In this document: in pieces, positions 26,996-36,518 of the stretch
How the letters are laid out: every line of letters starts with the position of its first letter
Numbering within the stretch: the first letter of the stretch is position 1
Assembly (NCBI GenBank): GCA_013298695.1
Contig: JAAFIS010000006.1
Location: 1 to 64,000 of the forward strand
Direction of reading: 5' to 3'
DNA length: 64,000 bases
Source: Betaproteobacteria bacterium
Lineage (GTDB): Bacteria; Pseudomonadota; Gammaproteobacteria; Burkholderiales; Casimicrobiaceae
Position numbers and translations under genes: made by a program
The notes under the pieces: model-generated
Told to the model about the DNA's origin: nothing
What the model saw: only the letters and a program-made list of their open reading frames with translations
Databases searched by the model: none

Positions 26996-27062
26996 TAGGC
27001 GCGGGCTTGACCGCGCTTATCGTCGCGCCTCCTGAGGCCGAGCGCGGTCAAGCCCGCGCCTA
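26996..27062. repeat. Perfect REPIN, GTAGGCGCGGGC family, miaA/mutL
   Basis: Perfect 22-bp inverted arms at 26996-27017 (TAGGCGCGGGCTTGACCGCG...) and 27041-27062, with a 23-bp loop. Each arm begins TAGG with a G just outside on the left (GTAG head). The left arm recurs in the mosaic at 16038. This is a REP doublet likely mobilised by a RAYT-type transposase elsewhere in the genome. Confidence 0.88.
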
Positions 27063-27080
27063 GAAAATTGCTCGAATCCA

Positions 27081-29057
27081 TCATCGACCCCGCATAAAAA
27101 GAGAGTCGAGTTCCTTCAACGTCAACTGATACCAAGTCGGTCGCCCGTGATTGCATTGCCCGGAGCGCTCGGTCGCTTCCATTTCGCGCAACAACGCGTT
27201 CATTTCGGCAACCGTCAATGATCGATTCGCACGCACGGCGGCGTGGCAGGCCATCGTGGATAGCAACTCGTCACGCGCCGATTCCACTGTACCGCTTAGA
27301 CCCAATTCATCAAACTCCGCGAGCACGCTGCGCACGAGCGCCTCGACGCCTGCGTCGGCAAGGAGCGTTGGCACCGAACGTATCGCGATCGTGTTGGTTC
27401 CCGTGATGCTCAAATCAAATCCGAGCGTTGCGAGCGCATCTCGATGTGTGTCGATCGCGCCGATTTCTTTCGCGCTTGCCGTCATCACGCTCGGAATCAA
27501 CAATCGCTGCGTGGTGACGCCTGCTGTTTCCCCCAAACTGCTGGCGCGTAATTTTTCGAACACGATGCGCTCGTGCGCCGCGTGCATGTCGATCAACACC
27601 AAGCCTTGCGCGTTTTGCGACAGGATGTAGATGCCGTGCAGTTGTGCGAGCGCGAAACCAAGCGGGAAATCGTTCGCGCTCGAATTCGCGATAGCAACGG
27701 TGAGCGCATTGTTTGCTGAGCTCGCGGGTGCGTTGACAATCGATTCATTGTCGGTCGCAAGATTCGAGGTGTTAACGCCCGCGCCAAACATGAACGGCGT
27801 GATGTGCTCGGCGACTTTGTGATTGAACGAAGGTGGACGCGGCGCATACACGAAACTGCTCTGCGAATGCGTCGGCGCTGGCGTTGAAAGTTCAACTTGA
27901 CCAAACAACTTAGGCGCGGCGGAGGCCGCCGTTTCACTCGACGCACTCGACGACAATGCATGTTCCACTGCGCGGCGAACAAACTGATGCACCGCTTGCG
28001 ATTCACGAAACCGAACTTCCGTTTTCGCCGGATGCACATTCACATCGACCCCGCGCGGATCAAGCGAAAGTGAGAGCACGAACGACGGCGCGCTCGCACC
28101 ATGCATCTGGTCGCGCAGCGCATCGCGAATCGCGTGCAGCACCACGCGATCACGCACCCAGCGACCGTTCACAAACAAATGTTGCGCGTCGCGCTGCGGC
28201 ACACTCGCGTTCGGCCGCAACACAAATCCAGTGAGCGAAATCGCGCCGCCGATCGCTTCGACGCGCGCCGACGCCGCAAACCACTCGCGCGAAAGCACTT
28301 CGGCCACGCGCGCCTCATGCGCCTGCGAAGGGACGCGCAAGACGACGCGATCATTGTGTTTCACCAAAAACGCAACGTCAGGTCGCGCAAGCGCCGCGCG
28401 CCGCGCAGCCTCTAAACAATGGGCGAATTCCGTGCTCTCAGATTTCAAAAAACGACGCCGCGCGGGTGTGTTGAAGAAAAGTTCTGCGACCGCAACCGTT
28501 GTGCCGTTGCGCGCTGAAACCGGTTCGATTGCATGCAACACGCCGCCCTCTGCGCGAATGCGCAGCGCACTATCGGAAGACGCCGTGCGGCTGGTGAGCG
28601 ATAGTCGAGACACCGAAGCAATCGAGGCCAGCGCTTCGCCGCGAAATCCGAAGGACGAAACTGATTCCAAATCATCCAGTGTTGCGATTTTTGAGGTCGC
28701 GTGTCGCGCGAGCGCAAGTTGCAAATCCTCGCGATCAATGCCGCTGCCGTCATCGCTGACTTGAAGCAACGTCGTGCCGCCTGCCTTCAATTCCACTTCG
28801 ACCGAGCGCGCACCAGCGTCCACTGCGTTTTCGATGAGTTCTTTTAGCGCTGCCGCCGGGCGCTCGATCACTTCGCCAGCGGCGATTTGGTTCACCAAAT
28901 GATCAGGAAGTGCCGAAATTCGTCTGCTCTGTCGCGCCGTGGCGACAGCAGGCACGCTGACAGCCAGCGCCGACGCGGCCTCTGGCAGAATCGCGAGGTT
29001 TTGCAAATCAGAGTCGCCAGTAGTGCGGTCGGTAGTTAAGGAGCGAGGCGCGTTCAC
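27081..29057 (-). CDS. mutL: DNA mismatch repair protein MutL
   Basis: Couples MutS mismatch recognition to strand removal. The N-terminal GHKL ATPase shows IAAGEVIERPAAALKELIEN, the DDGSGI motif and RGEALASIASV. The C-terminal dimerisation/endonuclease domain carries IDMHAAHERIVFE, matching the DQHAx2Ex4E metal site, and the late ACHAAVRAN and CNHGRPTW motifs. The protein is therefore probably an active nicking endonuclease, unlike E. coli MutL. The first ~45 residues before RRISALPDHL are a non-conserved extension. Total length is 658 aa, typical for betaproteobacteria. Its start is only 12 bp from the divergent S9 peptidase start. Confidence 0.96.
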   Translation of the reverse strand: MNAPRSLTTDRTTGDSDLQNLAILPEAASALAVSVPAVATARQSRRISALPDHLVNQIAAGEVIERPAAALKELIENAVDAGARSVEVELKAGGTTLLQVSDDGSGIDREDLQLALARHATSKIATLDDLESVSSFGFRGEALASIASVSRLSLTSRTASSDSALRIRAEGGVLHAIEPVSARNGTTVAVAELFFNTPARRRFLKSESTEFAHCLEAARRAALARPDVAFLVKHNDRVVLRVPSQAHEARVAEVLSREWFAASARVEAIGGAISLTGFVLRPNASVPQRDAQHLFVNGRWVRDRVVLHAIRDALRDQMHGASAPSFVLSLSLDPRGVDVNVHPAKTEVRFRESQAVHQFVRRAVEHALSSSASSETAASAAPKLFGQVELSTPAPTHSQSSFVYAPRPPSFNHKVAEHITPFMFGAGVNTSNLATDNESIVNAPASSANNALTVAIANSSANDFPLGFALAQLHGIYILSQNAQGLVLIDMHAAHERIVFEKLRASSLGETAGVTTQRLLIPSVMTASAKEIGAIDTHRDALATLGFDLSITGTNTIAIRSVPTLLADAGVEALVRSVLAEFDELGLSGTVESARDELLSTMACHAAVRANRSLTVAEMNALLREMEATERSGQCNHGRPTWYQLTLKELDSLFMRGR

Positions 29058-29069
29058 GCGTCAAATTGT

Positions 29070-31121
29070 ATGCGTCGGGGTCGAATGGGTCGTTTCATCT
29101 TGAGAGCTCTCGCGTGCACGTTCGCAGCGTTTACGCTGCTGTCTGCTGCCGCAGCGAATCATTCGTCAGCCCACGCGGCGCTCTCGGCAAAAGAATCTGC
29201 GCTGTTGCACGGTATTTCGATGTTGCCGCCGCCCGCGATGCACGTTGATGGCGCGCCGCCAATCTCACAGAATCTTGCCGATGACATCGAACCCTACGGC
29301 GAGTTCTACCCGACGCGGTTTATGGCTTGGCATCCCAACGAGCAAGACATGATCGTTGTTCGCCGCGCGGTCAACGTCGCGCAACTTTTTTTGCTGACCG
29401 ATCCTAAGGCAAAACCGATTCAGCTCACGCGAGGCAAAGAGCCGGTGCGTGATGCAGTTTTTGAGGCGAAACGCGGTGCCTACATTTTGTTTGCGCGCGA
29501 TTCGGGCGGCGATGAGGCTACGCAAATATTTCGTTTGGATCCGAAAACACAGGAAGAAAAGCAGATCACTCAGAACGGCGAGTTGCACAATTTGGGGCCT
29601 TGGAATTCCAATCGCGACAAGATCATCTTAACGGCGAGTCCACTGGACCGCACCGGGCGACGCGAGCAATCGTACTTAACGGTTTACGCGCTGAATCCAC
29701 TGCAGCCTGATGCACGATTCAAGCTGGCGACGCTGCCCGGCGCGGGGTGGAATGTCATTAAGTGGCTAGACCGCGAGAATCGTTTGATCCTAAGCGAAAC
29801 CACGATCGAAGGGCGGAGTACGGCGTGGTCGATGGAGCTCGCAACCGGAAAGCGCAAAAAACTAGACGATGGCTTTTCGTTCGACGACGAACAAGCGGGT
29901 GACCGCTGGGTGTATCGCCGCGCGGTTGACGAGGATTTTGTGAAGCTCTCGCGCACTGATATTCGAACCGGTGAACGCGAGTGGATCACCAAGAAATTTC
30001 CCCATGACATCGACACTTGGAGCGTTTCGAAATCAAACGGCCGCGTTGCCGTGCTCATCAACGTAAATGGGCTGGCGCAACTCAAACTTTTTAATGAGGA
30101 TTTGACCCAGATTGCAGTACCGGCGCTGCCTCCAGGGCTCATTACGTCGGTTGCTTGGCATCGAAACGGACGCGACCTCGCGCTAACGATTGAATCGGCA
30201 GATTCGCCGGGCGAGGTGTTTTCAGTGGACGTCGATGCGCAGCAAGTCTTGCGCTGGACGCAACACGCGAGCGTGCCGGACGTTGACCGCCCTTTTGCAG
30301 AAGCAGCACCGATCGCTTGGAAAAGCTTTGATGGCGCAACGATCACCGGGCTTATCCATCGTCCGCCGCGTTCGCTGCCGCGACCACCATCGGCGAAATT
30401 CCCGGTGATCATCAACGTTCATGGTGGGCCTGTCGCGCAATCGCGCCCCGGATTTCGCGGTCGGATGAATTTCTGGATTAACGAGCGCGGCATCGCCATG
30501 ATCTATCCGAACGTGCGCGGTTCGAGCGGATTTGGACGTAAATTTCGTGAAGCCGATAACGGGTTTAAGCGCGAAGATGCAGTGCGCGACATCGGCGCAC
30601 TTCTGGACTGGATCCAAACGCAACCTGATCTCGACGCGAGCCGCGTGGCCATCATGGGCGGGAGCTACGGCGGCTACGTCGCACTTGCCGCAGGCATCTC
30701 GTATGCGGACCGCATTTCGGCGGTTTACAACTCGGTCGGAATCTCACATTTCGTCAGCTTTCTAGAGAACACAGAAACCTATCGCCGAGATTTGCGACGC
30801 AGCGAATATGGCGATGAGCGCGATGCATCTACGCGTCGTTTTCTAGATCTCATTTCCCCCCTTACGCACGCCGAAAAGCTCCGCGCGCCGCTGCTTGTGA
30901 CGCATGGCAAGAATGATCCACGCGTACCGTTCACCGAGGCAGAACAACTGGTAAAAAAAGTGCGCGCAAGCGGAACGCCCGTTTGGTATTTACTTGCCGA
31001 TGACGAAGGTCATGGTTTTGCCAAGCGCAATAATCAGGATTACCAATTCGCCACGGCGACTGCGTTTTTTGATCGGTATTTATTAAGAAAGAATGGCGTT
31101 GCTTTGCAGACGGCGAAATAG
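29070..31121 (+). CDS. Exported S9-family serine peptidase (prolyl oligopeptidase-like)
   Basis: A 683-aa peptidase with an N-terminal signal peptide (FILRALACTFAAFTLLSAAAA), a beta-propeller of WD40/PD40-like blades (about 60-400) and a C-terminal alpha/beta-hydrolase domain. The catalytic Ser lies in MGGSYGGYVAL (about residue 530), Asp in GKNDPRVPF (about 614) and His in DEGHGF (about 645), all in normal order for S9. It probably trims peptides in the periplasm. An alternative start at 29085 (MGRFILR) follows GGGG and gives a more usual signal peptide, so the first five residues are uncertain. It is transcribed divergently from mutL with only 12 bp between start codons, so its promoter must lie within mutL. 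Confidence 0.9.
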   Translation: MRRGRMGRFILRALACTFAAFTLLSAAAANHSSAHAALSAKESALLHGISMLPPPAMHVDGAPPISQNLADDIEPYGEFYPTRFMAWHPNEQDMIVVRRAVNVAQLFLLTDPKAKPIQLTRGKEPVRDAVFEAKRGAYILFARDSGGDEATQIFRLDPKTQEEKQITQNGELHNLGPWNSNRDKIILTASPLDRTGRREQSYLTVYALNPLQPDARFKLATLPGAGWNVIKWLDRENRLILSETTIEGRSTAWSMELATGKRKKLDDGFSFDDEQAGDRWVYRRAVDEDFVKLSRTDIRTGEREWITKKFPHDIDTWSVSKSNGRVAVLINVNGLAQLKLFNEDLTQIAVPALPPGLITSVAWHRNGRDLALTIESADSPGEVFSVDVDAQQVLRWTQHASVPDVDRPFAEAAPIAWKSFDGATITGLIHRPPRSLPRPPSAKFPVIINVHGGPVAQSRPGFRGRMNFWINERGIAMIYPNVRGSSGFGRKFREADNGFKREDAVRDIGALLDWIQTQPDLDASRVAIMGGSYGGYVALAAGISYADRISAVYNSVGISHFVSFLENTETYRRDLRRSEYGDERDASTRRFLDLISPLTHAEKLRAPLLVTHGKNDPRVPFTEAEQLVKKVRASGTPVWYLLADDEGHGFAKRNNQDYQFATATAFFDRYLLRKNGVALQTAK

Positions 31122-31156
31122 TTTCGGCGCTGCGCCACTTAGGTTTTCACACTAAA

Positions 31157-31240
31157 GCCCGATTTACTTGGTCTCAAGGCTCGGTTTAGCAATTTATTGT
31201 TATTAGCAGAAAATTAAGTCTTTGCCCGATAAGATTGGGC
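31157..31240. repeat. 67-bp-spaced palindrome pair, copy D
   Basis: Palindrome 1 (31157-31173) is GCCCGAT-TTA-CTTGGTC and palindrome 2 (31224-31240) is GCCCGAT-AAG-ATTGGGC. Centres 31165 and 31232 are 67 bp apart. It occupies the gap between the convergent S9 peptidase and dxs genes, ending 17 bp from the dxs stop. The spacer is strongly AT-rich. Confidence 0.82.
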
Positions 31241-31257
31241 GTTTCGCTGAAAACTTG

Positions 31258-33090
31258 TTATTCGATTGCTTTTCGAATCGTTGCTTCCACACCCGCAGCG
31301 TCCAATCCCACTGAGGCGAGCATGATTGCAGGATCGCCTTGTTCGATAAACGTGTCGGGCAATCCGATTTGGATGAGTCTTTTGATGATGTTTTCCGCCG
31401 CGAAAAATTCAGCAACCGCGCTGCCCGCGCTGCCTTGAACGCTCGCTTCTTCGAGCGTGATGACGACGTCGTGCGCTGAGGCGAGTTCGCGAAGGAGCGC
31501 TTCGTCAAGCGGTTTCACGAACCGCATGTTGACAACTGTTGCATCGAATTTTTCCGCGACGCTGTTTGCAACGTGCACCATGGATCCCCAGGCGAGGATC
31601 GCGATCTTGCTGCCGCGTCGAATGACTTCGCCTTTGCCAATGGCAATCGGCGTGATCGCATCACTTGGAGCGCCGAAAGCGGCGCCGCGCGGATAACGCA
31701 CGGCGACAGGCGATTTCAGTTGGAGTGCGAACGTGAGCATCGCACGAGTTTCTGCAGCGCTCGTCGCCGAAAGGATCGTCATGTTGGGCAAGCAACGCAT
31801 GAACGCAACGTCAAATGATCCTGCATGGGTCGGGCCGTCAGCACCGACGAGACCCGCGCGATCAATTGCGAACACCACGGGCAGATTTTGCAGCACTACG
31901 TCGTGAACCAATTGATCGTACGCGCGCTGCAAAAACGTCGAATAAATCGCAACCACGGGCTTCATGCCTTCGCACGCGAGCCCCGCAGCAAAGGTAACGC
32001 TATGTTGCTCGGCGATACCAACATCGAAGCAACGCGACGGATATTCCTTCGCGAAGCGCTGCATGCCTGAGCCTTCGATCATCGCGGGCGTAATCGCAAC
32101 AAGCGCTGGATCGCTGGCAGCAACATCACAAAGCCAGTCACCGAACGTTTCTGAATACGTGGGTTTCGCCGTCTTCGGCGTGATGCCTTGAGAGTGATCA
32201 AATTTCGGCACGCCGTGATAGAGAATTGGATCATCCTCGGCGCGGTCATAGCCGGCGCCTTTGCGGGTGAGCACGTGCAGAAATTGCATGCCCGGCTTGT
32301 CTTTAATTTTGTTCAGCGTTTCAACCAGCAGATCGACGTCGTGGCCATCAATTGGCCCGATGTAGTTGAATCCAAACTCTTCCCACATCGTGCCTGGAAG
32401 AACCATGCCTTTCATGTGTTCTTCCCAGCGCCGCGCGAATCGTGCCACCGGCGGAATCGCGGACAGCACGCTCTTGCCCGCGCTCCTCACCGCGCCGTAC
32501 GTTTTGCTCACCAGCAAACGCGACAAGTATTTATTGAGTGCGCCTACAGGCTCACTGATCGACATTTCGTTGTCGTTCAAGATCACCAGCATGTTGGCGT
32601 CCGCCGCCCCGGCGTTGTTGAGCGCCTCAAACGCCATGCCCGCGCTCATCGAACCGTCGCCGATGATGGCGACGACGCGGCGTTCCTCGCCCTTCGTTTT
32701 TGCAGCGATGGCCATGCCGAGCGCAGCGGAAATACTGGTTGAAGAATGCGCAACTCCGAAGGTGTCGTATTCACTCTCATCGCGTTTTGGAAAGCCAGCG
32801 AGTCCTTGCCACTGCCGTAGCGTGCTCATGCGATCACGGCGGCCGGTCAAAATTTTGTGTGGATAACACTGATGGCCAACGTCCCACACCAGCCGATCAT
32901 GCGGCGTGTTGTAGCAATAGTGAAGCGCCGTCGTGAGTTCAACCACGCCCAAATTCGACGACAAATGGCCGCCGGTTTTTGACACGGAATCGAGCACGAA
33001 GGCGCGCAATTCATCGCAAAGCGATTTCAAGCTCGACGGCGGCAATTCGCGAAGTTGCGCGGGGAAATTGATGGTGTCAAGAACGCTCAT
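31258..33090 (-). CDS. dxs: 1-Deoxy-D-xylulose-5-phosphate synthase
   Basis: Thiamine-diphosphate enzyme condensing pyruvate with glyceraldehyde 3-phosphate, the entry step of the MEP isoprenoid pathway. It shows [18 protein letters not shown], the ThDP/Mg-binding [18 protein letters not shown], the transketolase central domain with [16 protein letters not shown] and the C-terminal transketolase domain. I start at 33090 (MSVLDTIN), giving 610 aa. A start 12 codons upstream adds residues not found in the family. ispA and xseB lie upstream on the same strand, so isoprenoid precursor supply and chain elongation are grouped. A REPIN at 33129-33210 separates dxs from ispA. Confidence 0.96.
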   Translation of the reverse strand: MSVLDTINFPAQLRELPPSSLKSLCDELRAFVLDSVSKTGGHLSSNLGVVELTTALHYCYNTPHDRLVWDVGHQCYPHKILTGRRDRMSTLRQWQGLAGFPKRDESEYDTFGVAHSSTSISAALGMAIAAKTKGEERRVVAIIGDGSMSAGMAFEALNNAGAADANMLVILNDNEMSISEPVGALNKYLSRLLVSKTYGAVRSAGKSVLSAIPPVARFARRWEEHMKGMVLPGTMWEEFGFNYIGPIDGHDVDLLVETLNKIKDKPGMQFLHVLTRKGAGYDRAEDDPILYHGVPKFDHSQGITPKTAKPTYSETFGDWLCDVAASDPALVAITPAMIEGSGMQRFAKEYPSRCFDVGIAEQHSVTFAAGLACEGMKPVVAIYSTFLQRAYDQLVHDVVLQNLPVVFAIDRAGLVGADGPTHAGSFDVAFMRCLPNMTILSATSAAETRAMLTFALQLKSPVAVRYPRGAAFGAPSDAITPIAIGKGEVIRRGSKIAILAWGSMVHVANSVAEKFDATVVNMRFVKPLDEALLRELASAHDVVITLEEASVQGSAGSAVAEFFAAENIIKRLIQIGLPDTFIEQGDPAIMLASVGLDAAGVEATIRKAIE

Positions 33091-33128
33091 TGCACGGTAT
33101 CCAAATCTATTTCGTATTCGCAACACGC

Positions 33129-33210
33129 TGTAGCAGCGGCTCGCCGCGACCTCGGCTCATCATTAGCGTCGCGATGTTCAATACGTCGGTCGCGGTAAAC
33201 CGCTCCTACA
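33129..33210. repeat. REPIN, GTAGGAGCGG family, dxs/ispA
   Basis: Inverted arms at 33129-33151 (TGTAGCAGCGGCTCGCCGCG) and 33188-33210 (GGTCGCGGTAAACCGCTCCT) match the widely dispersed TGTAGGAGCGG...CCGCGACC repeat, with a few mismatches in the left arm. It has a GTAG head and inverted orientation. Confidence 0.8.
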
Positions 33211-33223
33211 GTCAGGGCGCTCA

Positions 33224-34123
33224 TCACGACTTTCTCTCTGCCATCGCAAAGGCAACTTCGATCAAGCGTTGCGATTTCGGGTCATTGCTATCAATCGCTG
33301 CAATTGCGGTTCGCGTGAGCGCGCGGGCATAGGCGTTTGCGGCGTCGATCCCCATTAACGACACAAAGGTAGGTTTATCGCTTGCCGCGTCTTTGCCGGC
33401 CGTTTTGCCGAGTGTTTCGCTGTCGGCCGTGGCATCGAGCACGTCGTCAACCACCTGAAATGCGAGCCCAATGTTTGCTGCGAAACGCTCGAGCGCCTCA
33501 CAACGATCAACGTCGCAATCAATCATCAACGCAGGCAACACAACGGCCGCCTTGAACATCGCACCCGTTTTAAGCGCGTGCATTTCCTCAAGCGCGGCTT
33601 GCGTCATTGGCTTGCCAACGTTGGCTAAATCAATGGCTTGTCCGCCGGCCATTCCAAACGCGCCGGAGGCATCAGCCAACAGACGACACGCCGCAAGCGC
33701 TGCGTTGGCATTCGCGCCGTCAACCGTGCTTGCGTCAAGCAACACCCGAAACGCGAGCGGCTGCAACGCATCGCCCGCAAGCATCGCAGTCGCATCGCCA
33801 AATTTCACATGATTGGTCGGCTTGCCGCGCCGCATAGCGTCGTTGTCCATGCAGGGCATGTCGTCATGAATCAACGAATAGGCATGAATCATTTCCACCG
33901 CAGCCGCAGCACGATCGGCGAGCGCCGCGCTTGCGCCGACGGCTTCCGCAGATGCGTAGGCAAGCAGCGCACGCAGGCGCTTGCCGCCACCGAGTGCGCT
34001 ATAGCGCATAGCCTCAAGTAAGCGCCCGGACGTAAGCTCGGCTTTCGGCATGAAGCCCGCTAGCGCCGATTCCGCGCGGGCGCGGTGCGCAGTTGCCCAC
34101 GATTCAAACGAAGATGGAGCCAC
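33224..34123 (-). CDS. ispA: Farnesyl diphosphate synthase / short-chain polyprenyl synthase
   Basis: Condenses IPP with DMAPP and GPP to make farnesyl diphosphate, feeding quinone, undecaprenyl and tRNA modification pathways. Both aspartate-rich motifs are present: LIHDDMPCMDND (first, about residue 86) and FQVVDDVLDATAD (second, about 222). GGKRLRALL lies near the N-terminus. The 299-aa length is normal. xseB ends 5 bp upstream and dxs follows downstream, the standard xseB-ispA-dxs cluster. Product length (C15) is inferred from the family and context. Confidence 0.96.
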   Translation of the reverse strand: MAPSSFESWATAHRARAESALAGFMPKAELTSGRLLEAMRYSALGGGKRLRALLAYASAEAVGASAALADRAAAAVEMIHAYSLIHDDMPCMDNDAMRRGKPTNHVKFGDATAMLAGDALQPLAFRVLLDASTVDGANANAALAACRLLADASGAFGMAGGQAIDLANVGKPMTQAALEEMHALKTGAMFKAAVVLPALMIDCDVDRCEALERFAANIGLAFQVVDDVLDATADSETLGKTAGKDAASDKPTFVSLMGIDAANAYARALTRTAIAAIDSNDPKSQRLIEVAFAMAERKS

Positions 34124-34128
34124 GATCT

Positions 34129-34350
34129 CTAAATTTCGGGCGTGAAGGTCTTTAGCACGTCGCCCTCAAGAATCTTGACCTGTTGTTCAACCTGTGCGAG
34201 CTCGCCCTGTGCATATTTCAAAAGTTCTGCACCGCGCTTGTAGGCGGCTAACGAATCAGCTAATGGCATTTCACCGCGCTCTAGCGCGTCGACGAGTTTT
34301 TCAAGCTCCTCAACGGCAGATTCAAATGATTTCGGAGCGGCTTTTGCCAT
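34129..34350 (-). CDS. xseB: Exodeoxyribonuclease VII small subunit
   Basis: A 73-aa, all-helical XseB protein (FESAVEELEKLVDALERGEMPL...SLAAYKRGAELLKYAQGEL). It binds the large subunit XseA to form the single-strand-specific exonuclease VII. Length and charge pattern match the family throughout. It is the first gene of the xseB-ispA-dxs set on the minus strand, with 5 bp to ispA. xseA is not in the window, as is usual, since it is unlinked in many genomes. Confidence 0.95.
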   Translation of the reverse strand: MAKAAPKSFESAVEELEKLVDALERGEMPLADSLAAYKRGAELLKYAQGELAQVEQQVKILEGDVLKTFTPEI

Positions 34351-34437
34351 GATCGGGCTAAATGAAGAGAGCGCTTGATTTTACGGGGCTTAGGCGTGGG
34401 TGGACGATTTGTAACATCGCGATTGACACGCCCGAGC

Positions 34438-34935
34438 TCAGTTCCAAGGCCGAAACGGTTTGTCGCCCTGCGAGCACTGTTTGATGCGGCCATCAGAGGC
34501 TTTTACCGGCACACCGCGAATCGGGATGGTCGCCTGCAACCCGCCTGAAAGCAGGGTCAAAATCTCGAAACTCTCGTCTGCATTGAGTTTCACGGTGATT
34601 CGGTGCTCTACTTCAATCACCCGCCCAACCCAGGGCTGATTGCATTTGCCAACCCAACTCGCTTGCTTTTTGCTTTCGCGAACATCGTGCAGCGAACACA
34701 GCGGACCTTGCGCGGCAAGTACGCCTTGCCAGTCGCGAGCCGACATATCGTCGTTGGTGAAGAAGTCAACGCAAAGCTCCCGCACTTGGCGATTCCAGTC
34801 GACGCGGTACACGCCTTCTTGAAGTCTGAGCTTGGCGAAGCTGGGCGAACACACCGCGATCAATGCAGCCGCCAGCAGCCATTGACGAGCATGTGGCGCA
34901 GGTTTTGCGGGGCGGGACACTTTGAAGAATTTCAA
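34438..34935 (-). CDS. Exported protein, possibly DUF3617-like
   Basis: A 165-aa protein with a signal peptide (a basic stretch ending in HARQ, then LLAAALIAVCSPSFA) and a mature domain beginning KLRLQEGVYRVDW. Four cysteines occur (in RELCVDF, GPLCSLH, VGKCNQP and KQCSQGD) and could form two disulfides in the periplasm. The opening LxxGxYxV strand, spaced cysteines and a central VEHRITVKLNADE strand resemble DUF3617-type periplasmic proteins, but I am not certain. It lies 87 bp upstream of xseB on the same strand. No function can be inferred. Confidence 0.7.
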   Translation of the reverse strand: MKFFKVSRPAKPAPHARQWLLAAALIAVCSPSFAKLRLQEGVYRVDWNRQVRELCVDFFTNDDMSARDWQGVLAAQGPLCSLHDVRESKKQASWVGKCNQPWVGRVIEVEHRITVKLNADESFEILTLLSGGLQATIPIRGVPVKASDGRIKQCSQGDKPFRPWN

Positions 34936-35195
34936 TTAGAGCAAGCCGTCGGGATTTTTCGGGGGGACGTGAAATAATAAACATGTTTGACGACGCAGCC
35001 TCCCGCCAGCGGCGTCCGGTTCTGAACCTTTCGCAAATCTACAAAGATTCCCGCGAAACGGTAATTAACCGGGTGCTAAACCACGGGCAGAGGTTGACTT
35101 AGCAACGGTTGGGTGCAACCCGTAATTGCACCTCGATTGTGTTGGGTTAATCCGAGTTTGTAAGAGCTCTCCTCTGTCCGAAAAGGGTGGTCGCC

Positions 35196-36350
35196 ATGAC
35201 GCGTCTATTCTCGGCCGCAGAATTATCTGCGCCGGTTTCACAACTTCCGCCGTCCGCGTATTTCGACGAAGCTTTGCTTGCGCGCGAACGCGAACTGCTG
35301 TTCGCAACGAATGCCTCTGGCGCTGTCGGCGGGCCTGGCTATGTCGGTCACCAATTAATGGTGCCCAACCTCGGCGATTTCGCTGCGCTCGAATCGCGCA
35401 AAAACGCGAAGGCGCTCACTCGAACCGAGCGCGGTGTGAATTTGATTTCCAACGTCTGTCGGCATCGTCAGGCGATCATGCTTGACGGTCGCGGTTCTTT
35501 AAAAAGCAACGGCGGCAACGTCGTCTGTCCGCTGCATCGCTGGACCTATTCGCCGGAAGGTGCGCTAATCGGCGCGCCGCATTTCCCATGCAACCCGACG
35601 CTGTCGCTTGAAAACCGTGGTTTGAGAACGTGGAACGGCATGCTGTTTGATGGCGCAAACGATCCCGTTGTTGATCTCGCGGCGCTCTCCGCGCAAACGC
35701 GCAACGCGCTGGATTTCGATGGCTACGTGTTCAACAAAACCGTCGTGCACGAATGCGATTACAACTGGAAGACTTTCGTCGAGGTTTACCTTGAGGATTA
35801 TCACGTCGGGCCGTTTCATCCGGGTCTCGGCAACTTTGTCACCTGCGACGACCTCGCTTGGGAGTTCGGCAAAGAATTCTCGGTGCAAACCGTGGGCCTC
35901 TCGCGCGGTTTCGACAAGCCCGGCTCGCCCACGTACAAACGCTGGCACGACGCAGTGATGAAATTCCGCGATGGCGTGCCGCCGCCGCACGGCGCGATTT
36001 GGCTCACCTATTACCCGAACATCACGGTCGAGTGGTATCCGCACACGCTCGTCGTATCGTCGCTGTGGCCGGTATCGCCCACTAAAACACGTAACGTCGT
36101 TGAGTTTTATTACGCCGAAGAAGTCGCACTGTTCGAGCCCGAATTCATCGAAGCACAACAAGCGGCGTACATGGAAACCTGCGTGGAAGACGACGAAATT
36201 GCTGAGCGCATGGACGCAGGCCGCCGCGCATTGTTTGAGCAAGGCAAAGTGGAAGTCGGCCCGTATCAATCGCCGATGGAAGACGGCATGCAGCATTTCC
36301 ACGAGTGGTATCGAGCGAAACTCGGCGCGAACATCGGCGATCTAAAGTAG
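35196..36350 (+). CDS. Rieske [2Fe-2S] ring-hydroxylating oxygenase alpha subunit-like protein
   Basis: A 384-aa Rieske non-heme iron oxygenase. The Rieske cluster ligands are visible as Cys88-x-His90 (VCRHRQ) and Cys111-x2-His114 (CPLHRW). The C-terminal catalytic domain has NWKTFVEVYLEDYHVGPFHPGL, with two His and nearby acids for mononuclear iron. I start at ATG 35196, because AAAAGGG lies 9 nt upstream; a GTG nine bases earlier is possible. A gene of this type stands divergent from xseB-ispA-dxs in many Burkholderiales, which supports a conserved though undefined substrate. No ferredoxin or reductase partner is adjacent, so electrons must come from elsewhere. Confidence 0.92.
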   Translation: MTRLFSAAELSAPVSQLPPSAYFDEALLARERELLFATNASGAVGGPGYVGHQLMVPNLGDFAALESRKNAKALTRTERGVNLISNVCRHRQAIMLDGRGSLKSNGGNVVCPLHRWTYSPEGALIGAPHFPCNPTLSLENRGLRTWNGMLFDGANDPVVDLAALSAQTRNALDFDGYVFNKTVVHECDYNWKTFVEVYLEDYHVGPFHPGLGNFVTCDDLAWEFGKEFSVQTVGLSRGFDKPGSPTYKRWHDAVMKFRDGVPPPHGAIWLTYYPNITVEWYPHTLVVSSLWPVSPTKTRNVVEFYYAEEVALFEPEFIEAQQAAYMETCVEDDEIAERMDAGRRALFEQGKVEVGPYQSPMEDGMQHFHEWYRAKLGANIGDLK

Positions 36351-36370
36351 GCTCAGCATATTGCACAGCC

Positions 36371-36454
36371 GCCCATATTAATTGGGCGGCGATGTTGTTT
36401 TAACTAGTTCGCGAAAACAATAAGTTTATTTCTCTATGCCCAATTGAATTGGGC
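36371..36454. repeat. 67-bp-spaced palindrome pair, copy E
   Basis: Palindrome 1 (36371-36387) is GCCCATA-TTA-ATTGGGC, with its stem extended by GCC/GGC to 36368-36390. Palindrome 2 (36438-36454) is a perfect GCCCAAT-TGA-ATTGGGC. Centres 36379 and 36446 are 67 bp apart. It lies between the convergent Rieske and efflux genes. Confidence 0.9.
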
Positions 36455-36518
36455 GTTAGCTTGTAATACTGAGCACTTCATTTCGGAATCACGCACCAAC
36501 GCTACAGTCGCTTTACCT

